From NCBI RefSeq assembly GCF_003755185.1, contig NZ_RKIC01000009.1, forward strand, positions 806,001 to 870,000: a DNA stretch of 64,000 nucleotides, read 5' to 3'. Under the pieces are notes generated by a model. It had not been told where the DNA came from and did not search any database. It saw only the letters and a program-made list of their open reading frames with translations. Source of the stretch: Frigoribacterium sp. PhB24 (lineage in GTDB: Bacteria; Actinomycetota; Actinomycetes; Actinomycetales; Microbacteriaceae). Below, piece by piece: positions 8,750 to 17,394 of the stretch. A program made the position numbers and the translations under genes. The first letter of the stretch is position 1. Each line of letters starts with the position of its first letter.

Positions 8750-9295
8750 ATGAGTCACCTCCCTCCGCTGTCGCCGCGCCGCAGCGCCGCGGTCGTCGCG
8801 TCGGTCCTGGTCGCCGTCCTCGCCGGGTCGCTCCCGACCGGCCCCGCGAGCGCGACCCCTGGGGCCTCGGATGCCGAAGGCGCGGTGTGGGCCTGGCCCG
8901 TCGCCTCGCCCCATCCGGTGGTCCGGCCCTTCGTCGGGCCGCCGAACCCCTGGTCGCCGGGACACCGCGGCATCGACATCGGGACGACCGAGGGCTCGGT
9001 CGTGACCGCCCCGGACGACGGGGTGGTGCACTTCGCCGGGGTCGTCGTCGATCGGCCGGTGCTGTCGATCGCTCACTCGGGAGGGGTGCTGAGCAGCTTC
9101 GAGCCCGTGGTGGCCGACGTCTCGACGGGCGACGCCGTCACGCGCGGGCAGACCGTCGGCGTGCTCGACGCGGGGCACTGTGCCGACCGACCGTGCCTGC
9201 ACCTGGGAGCTCGTGTCGACGGCGAGTACGTCTCTCCGCTGGTGTTCCTGGGCGGGATCGAGCCGTCTGTCCTGCTGCCGACGCGGCCCCGGTGA
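8750..9295 (+). CDS. Secreted M23-family peptidase-like protein
   Basis: 181 residues: a Sec signal peptide (about residues 1-36, ending TGPASA-TPG) and one M23 (LytM) domain. The first zinc motif HRGIDIG is intact (His and Asp). The second motif, usually H-x-H, reads CLHLGARV, so the zinc-binding second His is present but the first His is Cys. Similar C-L-H-W/L-G variants occur in actinobacterial members located next to rpsB (for example the Rv2891 region), so the protein may be an atypical cell-wall peptidase or a regulator of one. It sits between rpsB-side genes and xerC as in mycobacteria. The start ATG follows AAGG(TG); the longer frame upstream is not used because the signal peptide begins here. 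Confidence 0.85.
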   Translation: MSHLPPLSPRRSAAVVASVLVAVLAGSLPTGPASATPGASDAEGAVWAWPVASPHPVVRPFVGPPNPWSPGHRGIDIGTTEGSVVTAPDDGVVHFAGVVVDRPVLSIAHSGGVLSSFEPVVADVSTGDAVTRGQTVGVLDAGHCADRPCLHLGARVDGEYVSPLVFLGGIEPSVLLPTRPR

Positions 9296-9359
9296 GCACC
9301 GGGCCGGGCGTGGGCGGGCCGGGCCGACCCCCGTGCGCCTCCGAGGTCGAGCGGCGTCG

Positions 9360-10274
9360 TCAGGCGCGCGGATGGGCCGAGCGGTAGCTGTCGCGCAGAC
9401 GCTCCGTCGACACGTGCGTGTAGATCTGCGTGGTGCCGAGGCTCGCGTGCCCGAGCAGCTCCTGGACCGCCCGGAGGTCGGCGCCCCCGTCGAGCAGGTG
9501 CGTGGCCGCGGTGTGCCTCAGCGCGTGCGGCCCCGCCGGTCCCCCACCCGGGAGGTCGGCCAGCAGTCCGGCGACGAGCCGGTAGACCGCCCTCGTGCCG
9601 AGCCGCCCACCCGACGAACCCACGAAGAAGGCAGCGTCCGTGATCGGGGTGACGAGTGTCGGGCGGGCGAGTTCGAGGTACCGCCCCAGGGCCTCGGCCG
9701 CCGGAACCCCGAACGGCACGACGCGCTGCTTCGCCCCCTTGCCGGTCACCCGCACGGTCAGGCGTCCGAGGTCGACGTCGCCGAGGTCGGTTCCGACGAG
9801 CTCGGACACTCGCAGGCCCGCCCCGTAGAGCAGCTCGACGACGGCGAGGTCCCGACGCGCCCCGGGGTCACCCGTGTCGGCTCGCACGGCGAGGGAGGCC
9901 AGCAGGCCGTCGACCTGCTCACGCGTGAGGACGCGGGGCAGGCGGCTCTCGGGCTTCGGCGCGCGCAGCCGCGCACCGACGTCGACCGGGGTGCGATCGG
10001 TCTCGTCGAGCCACCGGGTGAACGCCCGGACGCTCGCCGACCGTCTCGCCAGGGTGGCCCGGGCCAGACCGGCCTGCGTCCCCTGCCAGAGCCAGTCACG
10101 CAGCAGGTCGAGATCGAGGTCGCCCACCTCGCCCGGTCGACCGAGCCGGTTCTCGGCGAAGGCCACCAGTGAGTCGAGGTCGGCCCCGTACGACCGCACC
10201 GTGTGGTCGCTGAGGCCGCGGCCGTCGTGCAGGTGGTCCGCGAAGCGTTCGACCTCGCCCAGGAGGCGCGTCAC
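9360..10274 (-). CDS. xerC: Tyrosine recombinase XerC
   Basis: Site-specific recombinase that, with XerD, resolves chromosome dimers at dif. 304 residues. An N-terminal SAM-like core-binding domain (to about residue 100) is followed by the catalytic domain with all six residues: Arg in GAGLRVSEL, Lys in TGKGAKQR, His-x-x-Arg in [12 protein letters not shown], His in GHASLGTTQ and the nucleophile Tyr in QIYTHV. The start is inferred: GTG at 10272-10274 gives the family length, with AGGGG about 12 nt upstream; the open frame extends well past it over dprA in another frame. Codons 2-5 contain a copy of the dispersed AGGAGGCGC motif. It follows dprA by 50 bp in the same direction. Confidence 0.94.
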   Translation of the reverse strand: MTRLLGEVERFADHLHDGRGLSDHTVRSYGADLDSLVAFAENRLGRPGEVGDLDLDLLRDWLWQGTQAGLARATLARRSASVRAFTRWLDETDRTPVDVGARLRAPKPESRLPRVLTREQVDGLLASLAVRADTGDPGARRDLAVVELLYGAGLRVSELVGTDLGDVDLGRLTVRVTGKGAKQRVVPFGVPAAEALGRYLELARPTLVTPITDAAFFVGSSGGRLGTRAVYRLVAGLLADLPGGGPAGPHALRHTAATHLLDGGADLRAVQELLGHASLGTTQIYTHVSTERLRDSYRSAHPRA

Positions 10275-10324
10275 GGCAGCACCAGCCCCTCGCGTCTCGA
10301 CCCCGGCTCGTGCATGCCGCCAGG

Positions 10325-11587
10325 CTAGCCATCGCGACGCCCCCTCACCCGTCGCCACCCCGACCCGTGGCGTCGGGCCGCACCCGAGAGGTCGAGCTCG
10401 GCGAGCACGTCGCGGACCGTCTCGAGCGACAGTCCGCTCGCGACGGCCAGTTCGTCGGTCTCGCGGGTGGCCGTCGTGCTGAGCGCGTCGAGCACCCTCG
10501 TCGTCTCGGGGTCGAGCCGAAGCCCCTGGTAGGACGCCGCCACGAGGTCGGTCGGGACACCGGCGAGTGCGAGCACCTCGTCGGCGCTCGTCACGCACTC
10601 GGCCAGACCGGATCGGATCAGGGCGTGGCAGCCGGCCGACGACGGCGAGGTGACCGGGCCCGGCACGGCACCGACGGGTCGCCCGAGCGATTGCGCGTGG
10701 GCGGCCGTGTTCAAGGACCCCGAGCGCCCGCCGGCCTCGATGACGACGGTCGCCGCGGTCAGGGCCGCGATGAGCCTGTTGCGTTGCAGGAACCTCCACC
10801 GTGACGGCTTGCCACCGCAGGGGGCCTCGGAGATCATCAGACCCGTCTCGATGATGCGTCGCAGGAGGCCGTCGTGTCCGGCCGGGTAGAGGTGGTCGAC
10901 TCCCCCGGCCATCACCGCCATCGTCGTCGCCGACGCGGCCAGCGCGGCCCGATGGGCAGCCCCGTCGATGCCGTACGCGGCACCCGAGACGACGGCCAGG
11001 CCGCGATCGGCCACGCCGCCGGCGAACTCGGCCGACACCTGTTCGCCGTAGGCCGTTGCGGCCCGAGAGCCCACGATCGCGACGCTCGACGCCGGCACCG
11101 GGACGGACGCCGGACCTCGCGCCCAGAGGGCCACGGGCGCGTGGTCGCCGAGCTCGTCGAGCGCGTCGGGCCACTGCGGTGTGCCCGGCACGAGAAGCCT
11201 CGACCCCACCGCCGACGCCGTGCGGAACGACCGGAGGACCACGGCGGTCTCGAGACGCGGCTGCCATCTCTGCAGAGCCTTCGGCAGGTCGAGCCGGCCG
11301 ACGTCGTGCCTCGTGGCGCCCGCGTCGACGAGCGCACCGGCGAGGAGACCCGGGCGGGGCTCGTCCCGGCCGACCGCCGCCTCGAGCACGACGCGGAGCC
11401 CGACGGTCGGTCCCAGCAGCGCCCGGACGACCCCGCCCACCGCGTCACCCGGCTCGACCACACCCGTCCAGGCGCCCAGGGCGAACGCCCGCAGGGTCTG
11501 CGCCTCGCTGAGATCGTCGACCCCCGGCAGGACGGGACGCACGAGATCGACCAGCTCGGCGGGGGTCGCCCGGAGCAGGTCGCTCAC
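10325..11587 (-). CDS. dprA: DNA processing protein DprA (Smf)
   Basis: Binds incoming single-stranded DNA and loads RecA during natural transformation; in actinobacteria the role is less well tested. 420 residues: an N-terminal helical region of about 130 residues, the Rossmann-like DprA domain (about 168-340) with [30 protein letters not shown] and [13 protein letters not shown], and a C-terminal winged-helix domain of about 65 residues. Its GTG start overlaps the comM stop (GTGA), which decides the start and implies translational coupling. The pairing with comM and yraN is conserved across actinobacteria. Confidence 0.95.
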   Translation of the reverse strand: MSDLLRATPAELVDLVRPVLPGVDDLSEAQTLRAFALGAWTGVVEPGDAVGGVVRALLGPTVGLRVVLEAAVGRDEPRPGLLAGALVDAGATRHDVGRLDLPKALQRWQPRLETAVVLRSFRTASAVGSRLLVPGTPQWPDALDELGDHAPVALWARGPASVPVPASSVAIVGSRAATAYGEQVSAEFAGGVADRGLAVVSGAAYGIDGAAHRAALAASATTMAVMAGGVDHLYPAGHDGLLRRIIETGLMISEAPCGGKPSRWRFLQRNRLIAALTAATVVIEAGGRSGSLNTAAHAQSLGRPVGAVPGPVTSPSSAGCHALIRSGLAECVTSADEVLALAGVPTDLVAASYQGLRLDPETTRVLDALSTTATRETDELAVASGLSLETVRDVLAELDLSGAARRHGSGWRRVRGRRDG

Positions 11588-13113
11588 AGCGACTGCCGCA
11601 TGCTCAGCGCCCGCACGACGTGACGGCGCACGGGGGCGGGTTCGTCGTCGAGGTCGGCGAGGGTCCAGGCGACGCGCAGCACGCGGTCGTAGCCGCGCAT
11701 CGTCAAGGCACCGGTCTCGAGAGCCCGGTCGACGGGCTGCGAGTCCGCCACGGCCAGGCGGTTCGCCGGATCGCGCAGCCAGGTGCCCGGGACCTCGCCG
11801 GACAATCGCCAGGGGGTGCCGTCGAGCCGACGGGCCGCATGGTCGCGCGCCCGGTCGACGCGGTCGCGGGCCTGCCGTGTCGTCGTCGGGACGACGTCGG
11901 CCGAGGCACGGAACTGCGACGAGCTGATGCGGGCCACCCGCAACTGCAGGTCGATGCGGTCGACGAGCGGCCCGGAGAGCTTGCCGAGGTATCGACGGCG
12001 CTGGTGCGGGGAACAACTGCAGTCGGAGTCACGGGAGCCGTACTGTCCGCAGGGACACGGATTGGCCGCCGCCACGAGTTGGAACCTCGCCGGGAAGCGG
12101 GCCACGGAACGCGACCGGTGGACCACGGTCTCACCCGATTCGAGGGGCTGGCGGAGGCAGTCGAGCACCGACTGCTGGAACTCGGGCGCCTCGTCGAGGA
12201 ACAGCACACCTCGGGTCGCCCTCGACGCGGCACCGGGCCGGATCACTCCGCTGCCGCCACCGACCAGAGCCGCCGCGCTGCACGTGTGATGAGGAGCCTC
12301 GAACGGCGGCCTGCGGTCGAGGTCACCGGTCACGGCCACGCCGGCCAGCGAGCGGATCGACGCCACCTCGAGGGCCGCGTCGGCGTCGAGGTCGGGAAAC
12401 AGCCCCGGGAGTCGAGCGGCCAACATGCTCTTGCCCGCGCCGGGAGGGCCCACCATGAGCAGGTGGTGACCGCCGGCCGCGGCGACGACGAGCGCCTCGA
12501 CGGCGTCCACGTTGCCGATGACGTCCGCGAGATCGAGTTCGGCCGGCACCGCCGGTTCGGAGCGCGACCTCGTGATGGCCTCGACCGGTTCGGGCTCGAG
12601 GCCCGCGCCGTGCCAGATGGCGGCCTCGCGAAGGCTCGACACGGCCACCACGCGGACGCCGGGGACGAGGGTCGCCTCGTCGGCGTTGTCGGTCGGCACC
12701 ATGACCGTGGTGGCCCCGGCCCGGCGCGCACCCAGCACGGCGGGCAGGACGCCGTCCACGGGCCGGAGTCGACCGTCGAGGCCGAGCTCGCCCAGGTGGA
12801 CCACGCGCTCGACGGACTCGGCGGAGACGACCTCGGCGGCGGCCAGGGCCGCGATGGCGATGCCGAGGTCGAACGACGACCCCTGCTTGGGCAGCGAGGC
12901 CGGTGACAGGTTGACGGTCAGCTTGCGCGGCGGCAAGGCGCACCCGGAGTTGGTCGCCGCGGAACGTACCCGGTCGCGGGCCTCGCCCAGCGATGTGTCG
13001 GGCAGGCCGATGATCACGAACGCCGGCAACCCGGCACCCATGTCCGCCTCGATCTCGACGAGGGCGCCGTCGACACCCAGCAGGGCGACCGCCCTCGTCC
13101 TCGCCACGCTCAT
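11584..13113 (-). CDS. comM: Mg-chelatase-like AAA+ ATPase ComM (YifB)
   Basis: A hexameric helicase that promotes branch migration during integration of transforming DNA in Gram-negative bacteria (ComM). 509 residues. An N-terminal Lon-protease-like S5 fold domain (SVARTRAVALLGVDGALVEI to about 175) is followed by the AAA+ module with Walker A GPPGAGKSM at about 222, Walker B GVLFLDEAPEF and the C-terminal Mg_chelatase_C region with the Cys cluster ANPCPCGQYG. The ATG overlaps the yraN stop (ATGA). Operon yraN-comM-dprA(-xerC). Confidence 0.96.
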   Translation of the reverse strand: MSVARTRAVALLGVDGALVEIEADMGAGLPAFVIIGLPDTSLGEARDRVRSAATNSGCALPPRKLTVNLSPASLPKQGSSFDLGIAIAALAAAEVVSAESVERVVHLGELGLDGRLRPVDGVLPAVLGARRAGATTVMVPTDNADEATLVPGVRVVAVSSLREAAIWHGAGLEPEPVEAITRSRSEPAVPAELDLADVIGNVDAVEALVVAAAGGHHLLMVGPPGAGKSMLAARLPGLFPDLDADAALEVASIRSLAGVAVTGDLDRRPPFEAPHHTCSAAALVGGGSGVIRPGAASRATRGVLFLDEAPEFQQSVLDCLRQPLESGETVVHRSRSVARFPARFQLVAAANPCPCGQYGSRDSDCSCSPHQRRRYLGKLSGPLVDRIDLQLRVARISSSQFRASADVVPTTTRQARDRVDRARDHAARRLDGTPWRLSGEVPGTWLRDPANRLAVADSQPVDRALETGALTMRGYDRVLRVAWTLADLDDEPAPVRRHVVRALSMRQSL

Positions 13114-13475
13114 GCACCGGCCCCGCGGACGTGGTCGATGCGCTCGTGGCCCGCGCAGCGCTCGACCGTGATGCCCACGACGTCGATGCGCAACCCCCGG
13201 GGCGTCGGGGAGGGATGCGCCTGGCACCAGGCCCCCGCCAGCCGTCGCAGACGCGCCAACTTCGCCGGTGTCACGGCCTCGAGGGCATGGCCGTAGCCGA
13301 TGCCCGACCGGGTCTTGACCTCGACGACCACGAGTTCGTCGCCGTCCAGGGCGACGACGTCGATCTCGCCTTCACGGCACCGCCAGTTGCGCTCGACGAC
13401 CCGCATGCCCTGCGCCTCGATGAACTCGGCCGCGACGTCTTCGCCGCGCCGACCCAATTCGTCCTTCTTCGCCAT
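13110..13475 (-). CDS. yraN: YraN-family endonuclease-like protein (UPF0102)
   Basis: 121 residues of the Holliday-junction-resolvase-like PD-(D/E)xK fold. The active-site pattern is visible: E in GRRGEDVAAEF, GEIDVVALDG with the Asp, and VVVEVKTRSG with the Glu-x-Lys. Function is unproven in most bacteria; the link to comM and dprA suggests DNA processing. The start MAKKDELGR is fixed by the strong AGGAGG ribosome binding site 6 nt upstream. The name follows the family. Confidence 0.92.
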   Translation of the reverse strand: MAKKDELGRRGEDVAAEFIEAQGMRVVERNWRCREGEIDVVALDGDELVVVEVKTRSGIGYGHALEAVTPAKLARLRRLAGAWCQAHPSPTPRGLRIDVVGITVERCAGHERIDHVRGAGA

Positions 13476-13577
13476 GTCTGACCTCCTGCCAGCAGGCTGG
13501 CGGAGGCCATCCCCGCGGAGGGCGGGCGAGTGATCGGCTGGGGACGCCACCGCTCCGGCGACGGCTGGGGAGGAACC

Positions 13578-13599
13578 GTGACGCGACGGACCGCGTCAC
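13578..13599 (-). terminator. Hairpin between DUF2469 gene and yraN
   Basis: GTGACGCG and CGCGTCAC pair perfectly around ACGGAC, 24 bp past the DUF2469 stop on the minus strand. Probably a terminator in the 147-bp gap before yraN. Confidence 0.5.
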
Positions 13600-13622
13600 G
13601 CCACGGCACCTCGCCATCGCGA

Positions 13623-13946
13623 CTACTCGTCGAGCGCGAGTTCTTTCGGCAGCTCGAGGTCGCGACTGGTGAGCTCTTCGACGTTCACGTCTTTGAAGGT
13701 GAGCACCCGGACCGACTTCACGAAGCGGTCGGAGCGGTAGACGTCCCAGACCCAGACGTCGGTCATCGACAGTTCGAAGTAGAAGTCGTGCTCGGTGTCA
13801 CGCCGGACGAGGTCGACCTCGTTGGCCAGGTAGAAACGCCGCTCGGTCTCGACCACGTAGCGGAACTGCGACACCACGTCGCGGTACTCGCGGTAGAGCG
13901 CGAGCTCGACCTCGCGGTCGTAGTCTTCGAAATCGTCCTCGTCCAT
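13623..13946 (-). CDS. DUF2469 protein (Rv2901c family)
   Basis: 107 residues, acidic N-terminus (MDEDDFEDYDREVELALYRE) and a compact conserved core with FRYVVETERRFYLANEVDL and FYFELSMTDVWVWDVYR. This family is restricted to actinobacteria and always found near rnhB and lepB; its biochemical role is unknown. A TAAGCT -10-like element on the minus strand lies 8 nt upstream of the ATG and there is no ribosome binding site, which suggests a leaderless transcript starting at or near the ATG, separate from rnhB 72 bp upstream. Confidence 0.9.
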   Translation of the reverse strand: MDEDDFEDYDREVELALYREYRDVVSQFRYVVETERRFYLANEVDLVRRDTEHDFYFELSMTDVWVWDVYRSDRFVKSVRVLTFKDVNVEELTSRDLELPKELALDE

Positions 13947-14018
13947 CGGAGTCGAGCTTACGCGGCCCCCGGGGTGGCGGACGCCGAGGAGAAATTGACG
14001 CCGACGTGGGCCCGGAGG

Positions 14019-14657
14019 TCAGTGCAACCAGGTGAGACGGTGCAGCGGCGACGGCCCCAATTCGGACAGGGCCCCGTAGTGCGCCGATGAGCCGTAGCCC
14101 TTGTTGCCCGCCCAGCCGTAACCGGGATGCACGCCGTCGGCCTTGATCATCAGCCGGTCGCGCTCGACCTTGGCGATGACCGACGCGGCCGCCACCGAGG
14201 CGCAGTCGCGGTCGGCCTTGACCCGCGTCGTGATGCGGGGCGGGGTGGCGAGCTGAGGCGAGAGGTAGTCGTGGTTGCCGTCGAGCACGACGACCGACTG
14301 CAGGATGCCCACGCCGGCGTGGTGCAGCGCGGTGAGGGCTCGCTTGCCGGCCAGCCCGAGAGCGGCGACGATGCCGAGCCGGTCGACCTCGTGCGCCTCG
14401 GCGAAGCCCACCGCGTGGTGCGACACCCAGGACGTCGCCAGGGGGTACAGCGCCTCACGGCGCTTCTCGGACAGGAGCTTGGAGTCGCGGAGGCCGGTGG
14501 GGATCTCGAGACACTCGATGTGGACCGCACCGAGTCCGACGGCGACCGGGCCGGCGATGGCACCCCGGCCGACCTCGTCGCAGCCGATCACCCAGGTCGC
14601 CCCGGCGGCGTGCAACTCGCGTTCGAACTCGAGGGTCGGGTCGACGGCGGGACTCAT
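14019..14657 (-). CDS. rnhB: Ribonuclease HII
   Basis: Removes ribonucleotides and RNA-DNA hybrids by cutting the RNA strand. 212 residues. Catalytic Asp-Glu in GCDEVGRGAIAGP (about D27, E28), DSKLLSEKRRE, the third acidic residue in VVLDGNHDYL and the fourth in KADRDCASVAAASVIAKV; the C-terminal YGWAGNKGYGSSAHYGAL is also diagnostic. The ATG overlaps the lepB stop (ATGA), which fixes the start despite a longer open frame. Confidence 0.97.
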   Translation of the reverse strand: MSPAVDPTLEFERELHAAGATWVIGCDEVGRGAIAGPVAVGLGAVHIECLEIPTGLRDSKLLSEKRREALYPLATSWVSHHAVGFAEAHEVDRLGIVAALGLAGKRALTALHHAGVGILQSVVVLDGNHDYLSPQLATPPRITTRVKADRDCASVAAASVIAKVERDRLMIKADGVHPGYGWAGNKGYGSSAHYGALSELGPSPLHRLTWLH

Positions 14658-15403
14658 TCGCCTTCTCGCTCGGTGCCGCGGAAGACGTCGGGGTAGTCGC
14701 CGAGCCACGTCCAGCGGTCGGTGGGCCAGCTGATGACGAAGGCGCGCCCGACGACGTCGCCCATCGGGACGAACCCCTTGCTCGGGGTGTCGCCGTTGTA
14801 GCGGCTGTCTTTTGAGTTGTACCGGTTGTCGCCCATGACCCACAGGGAGCCGGCGGGCACCGTGACCGAGAAGTCGTCGGCCGAGACGCGCGTCTCGCCC
14901 GGGGGCAGGTTCACGTACGGCTCGTCGAGCGGGACGCCGTTGACCGACATCTGGCCGAAGTCGTTGCAGCACTCGACCGTGTCGCCGGGCAGGCCGATGA
15001 CCCGCTTGATCAGGTGGTCGTTGCTGTCCTGGGCGCCGAGCCCGACCTGCGTGAGGAACCACGAGATGCCGTCGGACACCGGGTTGCCGGTGGTGGTGCT
15101 GATCGGGGCCGTGCCGTCGAGCCACCCGCCGGGGTCGGTGAAGACGACCACGTCGCCCCGCTTGACGTCGACGAGGTCGGGCACGAGCTCGTTGACGATG
15201 ATGCGGTCGTTGATCTGGAGCGTTTGTTCCATCGATCCCGACGGGATGTAGAACGACCGGATCAAGAACGTCTTGATCAGGAACGAGATGAGGAGCGCCG
15301 CCAAGAAGATGACGAGGACGTCGCGCACGAACGTGCCGATGCCGCGCTTCTTGCCGTCGTCGCGTCGAGGACGCAGGGCGCGCCTCACTGTGTCATTCGT
15401 CAT
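14654..15403 (-). CDS. lepB: Signal peptidase I
   Basis: Cleaves Sec and Tat signal peptides on the outer face of the membrane. 249 residues: a basic cytoplasmic N-terminus, one membrane helix (about 24-45), catalytic Ser in PSGSMEQTL (about S57) and general base Lys in LIKRVIGLPGD (about K133), followed by GDNRYNSKDSR, the box E motif. Two Cys in ECCNDF are unusual extras. The ATG at 15403 lies 4 nt beyond a strong hairpin and has no free ribosome binding site; GGGTGG, the only candidate, is inside the stem. A GTG five codons later is an alternative start. Confidence 0.95.
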   Translation of the reverse strand: MTNDTVRRALRPRRDDGKKRGIGTFVRDVLVIFLAALLISFLIKTFLIRSFYIPSGSMEQTLQINDRIIVNELVPDLVDVKRGDVVVFTDPGGWLDGTAPISTTTGNPVSDGISWFLTQVGLGAQDSNDHLIKRVIGLPGDTVECCNDFGQMSVNGVPLDEPYVNLPPGETRVSADDFSVTVPAGSLWVMGDNRYNSKDSRYNGDTPSKGFVPMGDVVGRAFVISWPTDRWTWLGDYPDVFRGTEREGE

Positions 15404-15407
15404 TTAA

Positions 15408-15451
15408 CCACCCGAGCTCCCCGCCATCTTAGATGGCGGGGAGCTCGGTGG
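15408..15451 (-). terminator. Strong hairpin between rplS and lepB
   Basis: GAGCTCCCCGCCAT and ATGGCGGGGAGCTC pair perfectly around CTTAG, extended by CCACC/GGGTGG with one bulge. It begins 20 bp past the rplS stop and ends 5 nt before the lepB ATG. It can be an rplS terminator, but because it also holds the lepB ribosome binding region it may act as a translational switch or attenuator. Confidence 0.8.
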
Positions 15452-15470
15452 ATGTCGCTGGAGGGCGTGA

Positions 15471-15818
15471 CTAGTTGTCGCGCTTCTCCTTGATCTTGGC
15501 CTTCTTGCCGCGCAGTTCGCGCAGGTAGTAGAGCTTGGCGCGACGGACGGCACCACGGCTGACGACCTCGATGTGGTCGATGACCGGGGAGTGCACCGGG
15601 AAGGTACGCTCGACGCCGACCTGGAAGCTCACCTTGCGGACCGTGAAGGTCTCGCGGATGCCCTCGTTCTGCTTGCCGATGACGACACCCTGGAAGACCT
15701 GGACGCGCGAGCGCGTGCCTTCGATGATGTTCACGTGCACCTTGACGGTGTCGCCGGCGCGGAAGTCGGGGACGTCCGTCCGGAGGTTGGCGGAGTCAAC
15801 CGCGTCGAGGATGTGCAT
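15471..15818 (-). CDS. rplS: 50S ribosomal protein L19
   Basis: Protein at the 30S-50S interface. 115 residues; [20 protein letters not shown], then the KOW-like core [20 protein letters not shown] and the basic C-terminal [17 protein letters not shown] are typical. No strong ribosome binding site is seen (GAGAG 10 nt upstream). A TTGACG hexamer on the minus strand at 15949-15954, with a poor TCTGCC 18 nt downstream, is the best promoter candidate in the 160-bp gap, which is otherwise featureless. Confidence 0.98.
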   Translation of the reverse strand: MHILDAVDSANLRTDVPDFRAGDTVKVHVNIIEGTRSRVQVFQGVVIGKQNEGIRETFTVRKVSFQVGVERTFPVHSPVIDHIEVVSRGAVRRAKLYYLRELRGKKAKIKEKRDN

Positions 15819-15978
15819 TGTCGTTCGCTCTCTGCAACCGCCACAGGTCGACTGCGTGTCTGGGGCGCGTCATGCGCCCGTCATGATGAAGAAGGTGTGC
15901 TCTGGATCGGCAGACTCCCCTGTGGCAGAGTCGTGCGCAGGCACAAGCGTCAAGTGTGCCACAGCGCGGGCACCTGTG

Positions 15979-16548
15979 TCAGCCTCTCGGCGTGATGGTG
16001 ACGACCGGACCGTCGTCACCGTAGCCGGGCCGACGCCCTGAGGCGTCCCCGGAGCCCGACGCGACCCTCTCGAGATCGGCCAGCGACGTGGCCATGCGGG
16101 CCCGCGCCTCCTTCGCGAACTGCCAGAGGGCGGAGGCGAAGAGGCCGACGCCAGCGGCGATCGTCACGACGGCGCAGAGTGCGAACAGCGCGGTCGAGAG
16201 GTCGAGGGACGACACCCCGCCGGCGACCCGCGTGAAGGCCGACGCCGAGGCGGACTCGGCCGAGCTGTCGACGATGAAGAACCCGAGACCGAGCTGGCCC
16301 GACCACGAGAGGGTGAGCAGGCCGACGTCGGCCCACGACACCGCCTTCGCCTGCCGGACGCTACGGCGGCCCACGACCACGCCGGTGGCGACGGCCTGCC
16401 CCACGAAGAGGAGGGGCACGAGCAGTAGCTGGCCCACGAACTGCAGCCCCAGGGGCACACCGAAGAAGGCCCGACCGAGCAGCACCCAGAGCGGGAGCAC
16501 GAACACGGCCACCCAGAGGAGGCGGTAGAAGACTCGGCGCATCGTCAT
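15979..16548 (-). CDS. Integral membrane protein of unknown function
   Basis: 189 residues; not recognised. Four hydrophobic segments are visible, at about residues 6-24, 32-58, 72-92 and 112-140, followed by a charged cytoplasmic-looking tail with EARARMATSLADLERV and a Gly-rich end. No catalytic motif. It is divergent from map with 38 bp between the starts; a TAGCCT -10-like element (16556-16561, minus strand) lies 7 nt before the ATG and no ribosome binding site is present, so the transcript is probably leaderless. A second ATG two codons later is possible. Confidence 0.7.
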   Translation of the reverse strand: MTMRRVFYRLLWVAVFVLPLWVLLGRAFFGVPLGLQFVGQLLLVPLLFVGQAVATGVVVGRRSVRQAKAVSWADVGLLTLSWSGQLGLGFFIVDSSAESASASAFTRVAGGVSSLDLSTALFALCAVVTIAAGVGLFASALWQFAKEARARMATSLADLERVASGSGDASGRRPGYGDDGPVVTITPRG

Positions 16549-16555
16549 GCGGTCG

Positions 16556-16580
16556 AGGCTACGAAACGATCGTGAAGAAT
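16556..16580. promoter_or_regulatory. Divergent leaderless promoter region
   Basis: Between the membrane protein (minus, start 16548) and map (plus, start 16587) there are only 38 bp. Minus strand: TAGCCT at 16556-16561, 7 nt from the ATG. Plus strand: AAGAAT at 16575-16580, 6 nt from the map ATG. Neither gene has a ribosome binding site. Both -35 regions would lie on or over the other promoter. Confidence 0.5.
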
Positions 16581-16586
16581 GGCTGC

Positions 16587-17357
16587 ATGATCGAACTGCG
16601 CACTCCCGACGAGATCCAGCGCATGCGGCCCGCCGGAGCCTTCGTCGCCCGCGTGCTCGAGGCGACGCGGGCGGCCGCGCGACCGGGGGTCGATCTGCTC
16701 GACCTCGACGCGCTCGCGCACCGCATGATCCGCGAAGCCGGTGCGGAGAGCTGCTACGTCGACTACCACCCGTCGTTCGGCGCGAGTCCGTTCGGCAAGG
16801 TGATCTGCACGTCGGTCAACGACGCTGCCCTGCACGGCCTCCCCCACCGCTACCGCCTGCGTGACGGAGACCTGCTCAGCCTCGACTTCGCGGCGTCGGT
16901 CGACGGTTGGGTCGCCGACTCGGCGGTGTCGTTCGTCGTCGGCGAGGACGCCTCGCCCGACGACCTCCACCTCATCGACACGTGCGAGCGAGCGCTCGAC
17001 GCCGGGATCGAGGCGTTGCGGCCGGGTGCCAAGCTCGGAGACGTCTCCGCCGCGATCGGGCGGGTCGCCAGGGCCGCGGGCTACGGGGTCAACCTGCAGT
17101 TCGGTGGTCACGGAGTCGGACGGACGATGCACGGCGACCCGCACGTGCCCAACGACGGTCGAGCGGGCCGGGGCTGGCCGGTCCGCCCCGGACTCGTCGT
17201 CGCGATCGAACCGTGGCTCATGCGCGGCACCGATCAGATCGTCACCGACGCCGACGGCTGGACGTTGCGAAGCGTCGACGGCTCACGGGCCGCTCACGTC
17301 GAACACACCGTCGCCGTCACCGACGACGGACCGCTCGTGCTCACCGCACGCGGCTGA
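16587..17357 (+). CDS. map: Methionine aminopeptidase, type I
   Basis: Removes the N-terminal Met from nascent proteins. 256 residues. Pita-bread fold with metal ligands: the Asp in LLSLDFAASVDGW and in the following VADSAVSF, His in FGGHGVGRTMHGDPHVPN, Glu in VAIEPWLM and Glu in AHVEHTVAVT. The VNDAALHGLPH motif is the substrate-site His. Start: ATG at 16587 (MIELRTPDEI) matches the family; an in-frame GTG five codons upstream is possible. It appears to be leaderless. Located by itself rather than in the usual secY-adk-map cluster, so a second map gene may exist elsewhere. Confidence 0.95.
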   Translation: MIELRTPDEIQRMRPAGAFVARVLEATRAAARPGVDLLDLDALAHRMIREAGAESCYVDYHPSFGASPFGKVICTSVNDAALHGLPHRYRLRDGDLLSLDFAASVDGWVADSAVSFVVGEDASPDDLHLIDTCERALDAGIEALRPGAKLGDVSAAIGRVARAAGYGVNLQFGGHGVGRTMHGDPHVPNDGRAGRGWPVRPGLVVAIEPWLMRGTDQIVTDADGWTLRSVDGSRAAHVEHTVAVTDDGPLVLTARG

Positions 17358-17365
17358 CCCGGAGG

Positions 17366-17382
17366 GGCCGTGGCCCACGGCC
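17366..17382. terminator. Possible terminator between map and trmD
   Basis: GGCCGTGG-C-CCACGGCC is a perfect inverted repeat in the 37 bp between the convergent genes. Short stem, no T tract. Confidence 0.4.
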
Positions 17383-17394
17383 GTGGAGGACCCG

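Noticed and set aside
9282-9306. GGCCCCGGT/ACCGGGCC repeat over the M23 stop codon as terminator
   Set aside because: Overlaps the coding end and needs a bulge; not clearly better than background in this GC-rich gap.
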